A DNA stretch of 53,665 nt from Opitutaceae bacterium (GTDB taxonomy: Bacteria > Verrucomicrobiota > Verrucomicrobiia > Opitutales > Opitutaceae), in the NCBI GenBank assembly GCA_947474995.1, contig CANJNJ010000013.1, forward strand, positions 1 to 53,665, written 5' to 3'. The position numbers were made by a program, and so were the translations under genes. The notes beneath the pieces were generated by a model, which was not told the origin of the DNA, made no database searches, and was given only the letters and a program-made list of their open reading frames with translations. Position 1 is the stretch's first letter; each line of letters opens with the position of its first letter. Below are positions 32,377 through 40,120 of the stretch, piece by piece.

Positions 32377-33477
32377 CTATCGTACCGAGCCGAAGTGCAG
32401 CTTCTCGGTGATGCGCGGATCGTCGAGCGTCTGCATCGACGAGACCCAGTAGAAATTATTCCAATCGCGCAGGGCCCAGACGATCTTCTTGTCCGGCGTC
32501 ACCTCAATCGCCTGCGCCGGGGCCCACGCGTCCGGGCCGCTCGAGCCCGCCTTCCAGGCGGTTTCATTGTTGATTGTGATCAAGGTGTTGCCGTTCGGCA
32601 GCCGCATGGCCGCCTGGGTCTTGTCCATCAGGTAACCCTGCGCCGCGGCATCAGCCGTCGTGAACTTCCACACGGTCTCGCCTTTCGGATTCAACTCGAT
32701 CGTCTCCATCTTCATCGACTCCACGAGCGTGTTGCCATTTTTCAGCCGCTCGACCGACCACGGCGTGGGCACACTCGCTGTCCAGACTTCCTTCCCGTTT
32801 TCGTCATATTCGGAGACCTTGTTGGCGTTGGTGTAGGCAATCAGGGCGGTTCCCGCCGGCGTCAGCCGCAGCCGGCGCGCCTGCATGTGCACATAGCGTG
32901 GTTCCTTCACGTCGGCCGTCGCCGCGAGCGGGACCACGACTTCCTTCTCGATCTTTCCGGTAACAATATTTGCGACCATGATGCGCGCCGTGGGGTTGCC
33001 GTTCATCAGGAACACCACGCGGTCGGAGCCGACCGCTTGCGCGCCATCGATTTCGTTCACGATCGGATCCACCTCGTATTTCCAAATGACTTTCTTGTCC
33101 GGCGTGATGATGCGCACGCCCCGACCGTGCGACAGCAGCAGGTTGCCGTTAGCCAGCATCGTCCCGTCGTAATAGGCGCCCTTCACTTCCGGATCATAGT
33201 AGCTCCAGACCACTTGGCCGCCCTTGACCAGCTTGATTCCCTTGCCGTCGCTCGAGGAACGGACGCCCATGAGGATGAAATCGTGCTGCGCCAGCCCCTT
33301 GCCCGGCATCGTCGCCGGAGACTGCGGCCGGTCGAACTGGACTGCCGGATTGGCTTTTTCTTTTTTTGCGGCCGGGGCCGGAGTCGCGCGCGGGGCTTCC
33401 GTCTGCGCGGCGGACATGGCCACCGCGGTAAGAGCAAGGCCGAACAAAACGGCCGAATAGTTTTGGGGAGTATACAT
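32377..33477 (-). CDS. Exported arylsulfotransferase-like beta-propeller, paralogue 3
   Basis: This protein of about 366 residues uses ATG 33477, which leads directly into a signal peptide (YSAVLFGLALTAVAMSAAQ); a TTG at 33504 is also in frame. Blade motifs follow paralogues 1 and 2 closely: LVKGGQVVWSYYD, MLANGNLLLSHGRGVRI, DKKVIWKYEVDP, MRLPNGNTLITINNET, KKIVWALRDWNNFYWVSSMQ, ending LHFGSVR. An Ala/Lys-rich linker follows the signal peptide. It is about 10 kb from the tandem pair and convergent with the PQQ dehydrogenase operon. Function unknown; periplasmic. Confidence 0.75.
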   Translation of the reverse strand: MYTPQNYSAVLFGLALTAVAMSAAQTEAPRATPAPAAKKEKANPAVQFDRPQSPATMPGKGLAQHDFILMGVRSSSDGKGIKLVKGGQVVWSYYDPEVKGAYYDGTMLANGNLLLSHGRGVRIITPDKKVIWKYEVDPIVNEIDGAQAVGSDRVVFLMNGNPTARIMVANIVTGKIEKEVVVPLAATADVKEPRYVHMQARRLRLTPAGTALIAYTNANKVSEYDENGKEVWTASVPTPWSVERLKNGNTLVESMKMETIELNPKGETVWKFTTADAAAQGYLMDKTQAAMRLPNGNTLITINNETAWKAGSSGPDAWAPAQAIEVTPDKKIVWALRDWNNFYWVSSMQTLDDPRITEKLHFGSVR

Positions 33478-33641
33478 AGGGGAAAGCAGGCAGGTATAGC
33501 CCAAGGCAGGGTCGCGCCAAGGACGGAGTTCGTTTGGGCGAATGGCGGTGGAGCCAGCATCGGTAGTTGCCGTAAATCGGTCCCGTGCTCACGGTGCTGC
33601 TAAGGCAGCCATAACCCCAATGCTCGAGGAGGACACCCACC

Positions 33642-34490
33642 ATGGATGAGATCAGACGCAATCTACTGAAAGCCGGCGCCGTGGCGACCGCGATGGCGGC
33701 GGCGCCGCGAATGTTGGCCCAATCGGCCGGACCAGGAGAAGGCGCGCCCACCTTCTTTGAGAAAGGCCCCGTTCGCATCCGCTATCAGGAGGTCGGTGCC
33801 GGCTTCCCGCTGTTGCTCATCGCCGGCGGAGGATTGAACTCGACGATGGCTGGCCTGACCAATCCCTTCAACGCGATCGAGGAGTTCAAGGGCGAGTACC
33901 GCTGCATCGCGTCGGACCTGCGCACCGCCTATGCGGGCCAATCCACCGGTCCGCTAGAAATCGACCGGCCTTGGGATGCGTTCACCGACGATCATATCGG
34001 CCTGATGGATCACCTGCGCATCGACAAGTTCATGGTGATGGGCTTCTGCATTGGCGGCCCGTTGATCTGGAATCTGCTGAAACGGGCCCCTCATCGGGTG
34101 GTGGCAGCCGTCGTGGCGCAGCCCAGCGGGTCGCGGCCCGAAAATCGCGATCTGTTCTACCAAACCAATACGGCCGGCTGGGGCCCGGAGATCAGAAAGC
34201 GCCGGCCTGACCTCACGGCCGACCTGGTCGACAGATTTCTGACGAAGATGTACCGCAACAATCCCGACTTCGTTTTCACGGTGACGCGTGATTTCGTGCG
34301 CAGTTGCCAGACGCCGGTATTGATCCTTCCAGATGATATTCCGGCCCATCCGTACGCCGTCGCCATGGAGAGCGCGATGCTCGCGCCGAAGGCCGAGGCG
34401 AGCCTATTCCCGTGGAAGGAACCCAAGGAGCGAATTCCCCTGGCGGTGCGGCAAATGCGTTCCTTCCTGCGGGCACATCGGCCGGCTTAG
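33642..34490 (+). CDS. Exported alpha/beta hydrolase with Cys at the nucleophile position
   Basis: This 282-residue protein has a twin-arginine-like leader (IRRNLLKAGAVATAMAAAPRM). The fold is alpha/beta hydrolase: VRIRYQEVGAGFPLLLIAGGG with an oxyanion-region GGG, DLRTAYAGQSTGPLE, and the nucleophile elbow MGFCIGGPL with Cys136 in place of Ser, as in dienelactone hydrolases. The acid could be Asp231 or Asp232 (LPDDIPAHPY). No His occupies the usual late position (SLFPWKEPKERIPLAVRQM), although similar proteins annotated as enol-lactonase-like share this block. It could act on lactones formed by the quinoproteins, but this is inference. It is followed by family A copy 6. Confidence 0.75.
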   Translation: MDEIRRNLLKAGAVATAMAAAPRMLAQSAGPGEGAPTFFEKGPVRIRYQEVGAGFPLLLIAGGGLNSTMAGLTNPFNAIEEFKGEYRCIASDLRTAYAGQSTGPLEIDRPWDAFTDDHIGLMDHLRIDKFMVMGFCIGGPLIWNLLKRAPHRVVAAVVAQPSGSRPENRDLFYQTNTAGWGPEIRKRRPDLTADLVDRFLTKMYRNNPDFVFTVTRDFVRSCQTPVLILPDDIPAHPYAVAMESAMLAPKAEASLFPWKEPKERIPLAVRQMRSFLRAHRPA

Positions 34491-34550
34491 GCGGCGGGGA
34501 CGATGCCGGCGCGGGATCGTACGTGGGGTTCGGCGATTCGTGCTGGCTAC

Positions 34551-34712
34551 CGGCAAATTCCAGATTACCGATTTTCAATTCTCAATTCTCAATCTCCACC
34601 GAGCGAACGCACCGCAGCGTTAATCCACGAGGGGCGACTGCGTCCCCGGATTGAAAATTGCCAATGTCTGTGGTCGCTTCGGCCAGTAGAAAATCTGTAA
34701 TCGGAAATTACC
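34551..34712. repeat. Family A inverted repeat, copy 6
   Basis: The left arm 34552-34594 (ATTACCGATTTTCAATTCTC...) pairs with 34649-34711, interrupted by a 22-nt insertion in the right arm. The core has AACGC..GCGTT, AATCCACGAG and GGGGCGACTGCGTCCCC. Confidence 0.8.
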
Positions 34713-34739
34713 CAAGCTGGCCTACCCTCCCCTTTCACC

Positions 34740-37406
34740 ATGATTGCTCTCAAGCCTCTTTCCCTCGCGCTGCTCGCCAGCGTCATCGTCACCACCGGCT
34801 GGGCGCAGTCCTCGCCCCGCGATCGCGCGTTTCCGCCGGCGTTGCAGAAGATGCCCGCGCAATCGCCGGCGCTCACCCCGCAAGAAGCGCTGCAGACCAT
34901 CTACATGCCGCCGGGCTATTACCTGGAATTGGTGGCGAGCGAGCCCTTGGTCCGCGATCCCGTCTCGATCGAGTGGGATACCAAAGGACGCCTGTGGGTG
35001 GTCGAAATGCCGTCCTACCTCCGCAACCTCGAGCTTCCGGAGCCCAATCAGGACCCCATCTGCCGCATTGTCGTGCTCGAGGACACCGATGGCGACGGGA
35101 AGATGGACCGCCGCACGGTGTTTGCCGACGGGCTCGTGGTGCCGCGCTCCGTGAAGGTCCTCGAGCACGGCGTCCTCGTCGCCGAGCCGCCGAACATCTG
35201 GCTGATGCACGATAACGACGGCGATCTGAAGATGGACACGAAGGAACTCATCACCACCGGCTACGGCCGGCGCGAGGGCGCCATCGAAGGCAACGCCAAC
35301 GGCCTGTTCTGGGCGATGGACAACTGGATCTACACCGCGGAGTGCGACATCTACCTGCGGTTCAAGAACGGCAAGTTCGAGGTGAGAAAAACGCTTCCGC
35401 GCGGCGAGTGGGGCGTAACGCAGGACGATGCCGGGCGCGTTTACCGCAACACCAACGAATCGGCCCTGCATATCGATTTCGTGCCGACCCCCTATTACGC
35501 CCGCAACCCAAACCTCCTGCGCACCCGCGGCAGCTACGACGCGCTCGGAGGGTTCGACGAAGCCAACACCGTCTGGCCGGTGCGGCCCAATCCCGGCACC
35601 AACCGCGCCTACCAGGTGGGAATCGATCGGCCGGACGGCACGCTGGCGCGCTTCACGTCGGTCTGCGCCCCGACGGTGTACCGGGGCGACCGGCTGCCGC
35701 TCGAGCTTTACGGGAGCGTGTTCCTCGCCGAACCGGCGGCGAATCTCGTGGGCCGCGTGAACGTGGCGGATACCGGCAAGACCCTGGGGGCGCGCAAGGC
35801 CTACGAAAACGGCGAGTTCGTGGCGTCGACCGACGAGCGCTTCCGCCCGGTCTATCTTTCCAACGCCCCGGACGGCACGTTGTACCTGGTCGACATGTAC
35901 CGCGGCATCATCCAGCAGCGCATCAGCATCACCCAGTATCTCCACGGCGAGATCACGAAGCGGAAACTCGAGCAGCCCATTGAGCGCGGTCGCATCTACC
36001 GGGTCATGCACACGACGACACAGCGCGACACCTCGCCGGCGCTCGCCGGGTTTTCCGCCGGGCAGCTGGTGGCGACGCTCGCGCATCCGAACGGCTGGCG
36101 CCGCGATCGGGCGCAACAAGTTCTGGTCGAACGCGGGGACAAATCGGTCGCGCCGGCGCTCACGAAGCTGGCCACCACGGCGCCGGATCCGCGGACGCGG
36201 CTGCACGCGCTCTGGACCCTCGACGGCCTCGACGCCATCGACGCGGAGACCGTCACACTCGCATTGGCCGACACCTCGCGCGACGTCCGCGTCTCCGCCA
36301 TTCGAATCGCGGAGCGCTGGCTCGCGGAGCCCTCCTCACCGATGCAGCGCGCGGTCTTGCAGCGACTGGACGATCCTGACTGGTGGGTGCAGGAACAACT
36401 GGCGGCTTCGCTGGGTGCTCTCCCCACGGGGGCGCGGGAAACCGCCATCGCCCGCGTGCTCACCCGCCATGCCAGCGACCCGATCGTCGTGGACGCCGCC
36501 ATCAGCAGCATCCGCGGCACAGAAGGAGCGGTGTTGGAACAAATGTTCGCGGCCCCCCAAGCCCTCCCCACCGAGACGGCGATCACGATGTTGGCGGCCA
36601 CGGTGATGCGCGGCGCGCAGGATGCCGCCGCCCAACGGGTCCTTGCCTGGGTGGCAGAGGAAACCCGCCCCGCGTGGCAGCGCGCCGCCCTGCTCAAGGG
36701 AGCCGAGGTTGCGTTGCTCGGCGTGACGACCCCGGGCACCATCCCGCGCGAACGGCCGGCACTCGGCGCTCGCGGCGGCCCGGCGGGGCAGTTCAAGTTC
36801 GACCGCTCGCCCGCGACGGATGTCCCCATTGGCGGGCGCGCCCCCGCGGGGGCGCGTTCGCTGCGACTAAACCGTGAACCGACGGCTTTTTCTGCGCTGG
36901 CAGCGGGAGGTGAATGGAAGAACCGGGCGTCCGCGGTACTTCTGCGCATGGACTGGCCGGGCAAGCCGGGATCCGCCGCCCCGGTGGCGCCGCTTTCGAG
37001 CGAGCAGCAGCAGCGCTTCGATCGCGGACGGGAAATTTATCAGAACATCTGCCAGGCCTGCCACCAGCCGGATGGCCGCGGCCAGGACAAAGTTGCGGCG
37101 AACCTGATCGATTCACCGCTGGCGCTGGCGCCACCCGAGGTCACCGCACGCATTCTGCTCAACGGCAAAGAGGGACCGATCGGTCTGATGCCGCCGCTGG
37201 GATCCGTGCTGAGCGATGACCAGGTCGCTTCCGTGCTGACCTATGTCCGGCGCGAATGGGGGCAGACCGGCTCACCGGTTGAACCAGCCGCCGTAGCGAC
37301 GGCTCGAACGGCGGTCGCCGCCCGCCCCCGTCCGTGGACCAACGAGGAACTGTTCGCGCTGCCCGAAGCGGCCGCCCTGCGCCAGCCGGGCCGCAAGGGG
37401 GGCTGA
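34740..37406 (+). CDS. PVC-type heme-binding protein: beta-propeller + HEAT repeats + cytochrome c
   Basis: This 888-residue exported protein has a signal (LSLALLASVIVTTGWAQ). Residues about 50-430 form a sorbosone-dehydrogenase-like propeller with MPPGYYLELVASEPLVRDP, DTKGRLWVVEMPSY, NGLFWAMDNWIYTAECD and two DxDGD loops (DTDGDGKMD, DNDGDLKMD) that look Ca-binding. YLVDMYRGIIQQR closes the propeller. About 440-690 is HEAT-like and alpha-helical. The C-terminal cytochrome c has CQACHQPDGRGQDK and a Met ligand candidate in GLMPPLG. The family is abundant in Planctomycetes and Verrucomicrobia and of unproven function, probably sugar or alcohol oxidation with heme transfer. It stands between two family A repeats. 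Confidence 0.9.
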   Translation: MIALKPLSLALLASVIVTTGWAQSSPRDRAFPPALQKMPAQSPALTPQEALQTIYMPPGYYLELVASEPLVRDPVSIEWDTKGRLWVVEMPSYLRNLELPEPNQDPICRIVVLEDTDGDGKMDRRTVFADGLVVPRSVKVLEHGVLVAEPPNIWLMHDNDGDLKMDTKELITTGYGRREGAIEGNANGLFWAMDNWIYTAECDIYLRFKNGKFEVRKTLPRGEWGVTQDDAGRVYRNTNESALHIDFVPTPYYARNPNLLRTRGSYDALGGFDEANTVWPVRPNPGTNRAYQVGIDRPDGTLARFTSVCAPTVYRGDRLPLELYGSVFLAEPAANLVGRVNVADTGKTLGARKAYENGEFVASTDERFRPVYLSNAPDGTLYLVDMYRGIIQQRISITQYLHGEITKRKLEQPIERGRIYRVMHTTTQRDTSPALAGFSAGQLVATLAHPNGWRRDRAQQVLVERGDKSVAPALTKLATTAPDPRTRLHALWTLDGLDAIDAETVTLALADTSRDVRVSAIRIAERWLAEPSSPMQRAVLQRLDDPDWWVQEQLAASLGALPTGARETAIARVLTRHASDPIVVDAAISSIRGTEGAVLEQMFAAPQALPTETAITMLAATVMRGAQDAAAQRVLAWVAEETRPAWQRAALLKGAEVALLGVTTPGTIPRERPALGARGGPAGQFKFDRSPATDVPIGGRAPAGARSLRLNREPTAFSALAAGGEWKNRASAVLLRMDWPGKPGSAAPVAPLSSEQQQRFDRGREIYQNICQACHQPDGRGQDKVAANLIDSPLALAPPEVTARILLNGKEGPIGLMPPLGSVLSDDQVASVLTYVRREWGQTGSPVEPAAVATARTAVAARPRPWTNEELFALPEAAALRQPGRKGG

Positions 37407-37433
37407 CGAAACAGCGGCGGAACCGCAATGGGA

Positions 37434-37551
37434 GATTACAGATTTTCAATTGCCATTTTTCAATCTGGGTACGCGACCGTTCACGGGCGAACTGGCGCGA
37501 CAGCGTGCTCGACTACTGGGATTGAAAATTGAGAATTGAAAATCGCTAATC
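37434..37551. repeat. Family A inverted repeat, copy 7
   Basis: The arms 37434-37465 and 37520-37551 pair over 32 nt with about five mismatches; GATTTTCAATT / AATTGAAAATC is perfect. The core is 54 nt. The right arm includes the TTG at 37536 that opens the next gene's frame. Confidence 0.85.
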
Positions 37552-39785
37552 TGGAATTCGACAGAACCCAGCCGGAGTCCTCGCGCACGCGCCGTCTCGT
37601 GACGGCACTCGTGATCTTTGCGCTCACGTTGGTGGCCTATTTCCCGGCGCTGCGCGGCGGACCGCTCTGGGATGACGATTTCCACGTGACGAGTCCGGAC
37701 CTGCAATCCGTCGACGGCCTTCGGCGCATCTGGGGCGAGCTCGGCGCGACCCAGCAATACTACCCGCTGCTGCACTCCGCCTTTTGGATCGAGAACCGCC
37801 TGTGGGGCAACGCCGTCCTCGGCTATCATCTCACGAACGTGCTCCTGCACGCGCTGGCGGCGTGCCTGGTCGTCGCGGTGGTGCGCCGGCTGGCCTTGCC
37901 CGGAGCCGAGCTCGCCGGATTGATCTTCGCGCTGCATCCGGTAGGCGTGGAATCGGTCGCGTGGATCTCGGAGCAGAAGAACACGCTTTCCGCCGTGTTC
38001 TACCTGGGGGCGGCGTTGATTTATCTTCGCTTCGATCAAACGCGGCAGCGGTCGACATACCTCGGCGCCCTCGGCCTGTTCCTTCTCGCGCTCCTGACCA
38101 AGACGGTGACCGCGACGCTGCCGGCGGCGTTGCTGGTGGTGTTCTGGTGGCAGCGCGGACGGCTCGATTGGCGACGGGACGTGGGCCCGCTGTTGCCATG
38201 GCTGGCGCTCGGCATGACCGCCGGCCTCTTCACCGCGTGGGTGGAGCGAACCTTCATCGGCGCGCACGGCGAGGCTTTCGGTCTGGGCCCGCTCGAACGC
38301 GGCCTGCTGGCCGGTCGGGTGATTTGGTTCTACCTCGGGAAACTGGCCTGGCCCGCCGAACTGATGTTCATGTATCCGCGGTGGGTGGTGGACGCGACCG
38401 TGTGGTGGCAATGGCTCTTTCCGCTCGGCATCGCGGCGCTGCTCGCCGCCTGGTGGTTCGCGGCCCGGTCGCGGCGCGGGCTGCTCGCGGGGTTCCTGAT
38501 TTTTGCCGGTACGCTTTTCCCCGTGCTTGGTTTTGTGAACGTCTACCCGTTCATCTACTCGTATGTGGCCGATCACTTTCAATATCTCGCCCAGCTCGGG
38601 ATCATCGTGCCGCTGGCGGCCGGCCTGACCGTCGCGGCGCAGCGCTTGCCGAGCGGTGCACCCTGGCTGGCTCCGCTCGGCAGCGCCGTGCTGCTCGCCG
38701 CGCTGGGGGCGCGAACCTGGAACCAGTGCGGCCTCTATCACGATGCCGCCACCCTCTATCGGACCACGCTCGCCCAGAATCCCGCGAGTTGGATGGCCCA
38801 CGACAACCTGGGGGTACTCCTCGTGAAACATCCCGCCCTCGTGCCCGAGGCGATCGAGCACTTTCGGGCGGCCATCCGATTCAATCCCCGGGATGTCAAC
38901 GGGCACAACAATCTCGGCCACGCGCTCGCGGAGAATCCCGCCCAGCTCGCCGAGGCCATCTCCGAGTACGAAACGGCGTTGCGCCTCGATCCCGATTACG
39001 GCCCGGCGCACAACAATCTCGGGGTCGCCCTCTCGCAAATCCCCGGCCGATTGCCGGAGGCGATCACGCATTTCGAGGCGGCGGTCCGACTCGCTCCCCA
39101 ATTGCCGGATATGCAGGACAACCTCGGCGTGGCGCTCGCCAAAGTCCCGGAACGGGCGTCGGAAGCGACGGCGCATTTCGAAGCGGCGGCGCGTCTCCGG
39201 CCCGATTCCGCGGCCATGCGGAGCAACCTCGGCGTAGCGCTCACCAAGCTTCCCGGACGGATGCCCGAAGCCATCCGTCAGCTGGAAGAGGCCGTGCGCC
39301 TGAATCCGGCGTCCGCGGAAATGCAGGGCAATCTGGGCGTGGCTCTGGCCAGCCAGCCGCCGCGCCTCCCCGAGGCGATCGTCCATTTTCAGGCCGCCGT
39401 GCGGCTCGCTCCGCAATCGGCCGCGGCCCACAACAATCTCGGCGCCGCCCTGAACCAGTTGCCGGAACGCCTGCCCGAAGCGATCGAACACTTCGCGACG
39501 GCCGTGCAGCTCAATCCCGACTTCGAGGAAGCGCGGGCCAATCTCGGCAACGCCCTCGTGCGGATCCCCGGGCGGGCCCCGGAGGCCATCGAGCACTTCG
39601 CGGCGGTCGTCCGGCTCAATCCGCGCTCCGTCGAAGCCCATTTCGCGCTGGGGATTCTGCTGGCCGGAACCCCCGGGCGCGGGGCCGAAGCGCTCGCGCA
39701 CTTCGAGGCGGCGTTGCGGATCAATCCAGAGTTTGCCCCGGCGCGCGCCGGCATTGAGCGACTCCGCGCAGCAGGGAAGGAATAG
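37536..39785 (+). CDS. Membrane GT-C-like protein with C-terminal TPR array
   Basis: This protein of up to 749 residues has about ten TM helices (20-410) followed by soluble TPRs. The first periplasmic loop has LWDDDFHVTSPDLQ, the acidic motif typical of GT-C glycosyltransferases that use lipid-linked sugars. ALHPVGVESVAWISEQKNTL and the overall plan match bacterial TMTC-like proteins. The C-terminal half has nine tandem TPR-like units of exactly 35 residues (105-nt period, about 38778-39722), each with a NLGVAL..P..LPEAI..F.AAVRL pattern, one residue longer than a standard TPR. The frame opens at TTG 37536, inside family A copy 7; GTG 37599 is an alternative start. Substrate unknown. Confidence 0.8.
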   Translation: MKIANLEFDRTQPESSRTRRLVTALVIFALTLVAYFPALRGGPLWDDDFHVTSPDLQSVDGLRRIWGELGATQQYYPLLHSAFWIENRLWGNAVLGYHLTNVLLHALAACLVVAVVRRLALPGAELAGLIFALHPVGVESVAWISEQKNTLSAVFYLGAALIYLRFDQTRQRSTYLGALGLFLLALLTKTVTATLPAALLVVFWWQRGRLDWRRDVGPLLPWLALGMTAGLFTAWVERTFIGAHGEAFGLGPLERGLLAGRVIWFYLGKLAWPAELMFMYPRWVVDATVWWQWLFPLGIAALLAAWWFAARSRRGLLAGFLIFAGTLFPVLGFVNVYPFIYSYVADHFQYLAQLGIIVPLAAGLTVAAQRLPSGAPWLAPLGSAVLLAALGARTWNQCGLYHDAATLYRTTLAQNPASWMAHDNLGVLLVKHPALVPEAIEHFRAAIRFNPRDVNGHNNLGHALAENPAQLAEAISEYETALRLDPDYGPAHNNLGVALSQIPGRLPEAITHFEAAVRLAPQLPDMQDNLGVALAKVPERASEATAHFEAAARLRPDSAAMRSNLGVALTKLPGRMPEAIRQLEEAVRLNPASAEMQGNLGVALASQPPRLPEAIVHFQAAVRLAPQSAAAHNNLGAALNQLPERLPEAIEHFATAVQLNPDFEEARANLGNALVRIPGRAPEAIEHFAAVVRLNPRSVEAHFALGILLAGTPGRGAEALAHFEAALRINPEFAPARAGIERLRAAGKE
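38778..39722 (+). repeat. Nine tandem 105-nt TPR-coding units
   Basis: The encoded units are each 35 residues, from NPASWMAHDNLG through NPRSVEAHFALG, then a partial tenth. The constant Pro in the inter-helix turn (e.g. KHPALVPEAI, QIPGRLPEAI) is unusual. This is an in-gene repeat, not an independent element. Confidence 0.85.
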
Positions 39786-39854
39786 CACCTCGGCGGAAAA
39801 AGGAGCCAAGACCGGGGAACTGGGCGGGAGAATGGGTTTGGCCTAAACGCAGGG

Positions 39855-39947
39855 TTGTTTCGGTTTTCCTCGGTTCGTCTCCTGTACCATCCTACGTGGC
39901 TGGCTTGTTTAAACAGGAGACAATCCGAGATCGAACCGAGACAATCA
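39855..39947. repeat. Family E inverted repeat, copy 2
   Basis: The left arm 39855-39885 and right arm 39915-39946 pair closely; GTCTCCTGT / ACAGGAGAC is perfect. The loop contains GTGGCTGGCTTGTTTAA, as in copy 1. The 19-mer GGCGGGAGAATGGGTTTGG at about 39824 precedes it and also occurs near 20542. Confidence 0.8.
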
Positions 39948-39976
39948 GGGGCGCGCGGCGCGCCCGAACGTCGCAG

Positions 39977-40066
39977 GTTTTAGGAGTAAGGCGGGACAAA
40001 GACGACGCGAAGGAAGATCGTCGATCTTGGGCTCAGCTTACCCTTTGCCCCTTAAACTTTAAACTC
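39977..40066. repeat. Family G inverted repeat, copy 3
   Basis: TTTTAGGAGTAAG pairs with CTTACCCTTTGCCCCTTAAAC; the core has GATCGTCGATCTTGGGCTC. It is adjacent to an F-type hairpin. Confidence 0.7.
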
Positions 40067-40076
40067 GCCGACCCCC

Positions 40077-40101
40077 GACGCCGGGCGGAGACCGGCGCGA
40101 C
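40077..40101. repeat. REP-like element F, copy 2 (head lost)
   Basis: GACGCCGGGCGGAGACCGGC then GCGAC matches copy 1 at 20611, with GTCG replacing the GTAG head on the minus strand. It lies 20 bp beyond the quinohemoprotein stop, the same position copy 1 has beside its gene. Confidence 0.55.
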
Positions 40102-40120
40102 TTGCGCGGCACCCCGCCCC

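Noticed and set aside
34722-36206. A 494-codon minus-strand frame
   Set aside because: It is antisense to the PVC heme protein and has no credible domain.
11169-37551. Family A elements as a CRISPR array or retron msr-msd
   Set aside because: The copies are dispersed, not regularly spaced, and no cas or reverse transcriptase gene is present.
37784-39757. A 657-codon plus-strand frame
   Set aside because: It is an out-of-frame shadow of the TPR gene with biased Arg/Gly content and no recognisable fold.
37446-39809. A 787-codon open frame on the minus strand
   Set aside because: It is antisense to the GT-C/TPR gene; its apparent internal repetition merely mirrors the TPR units.
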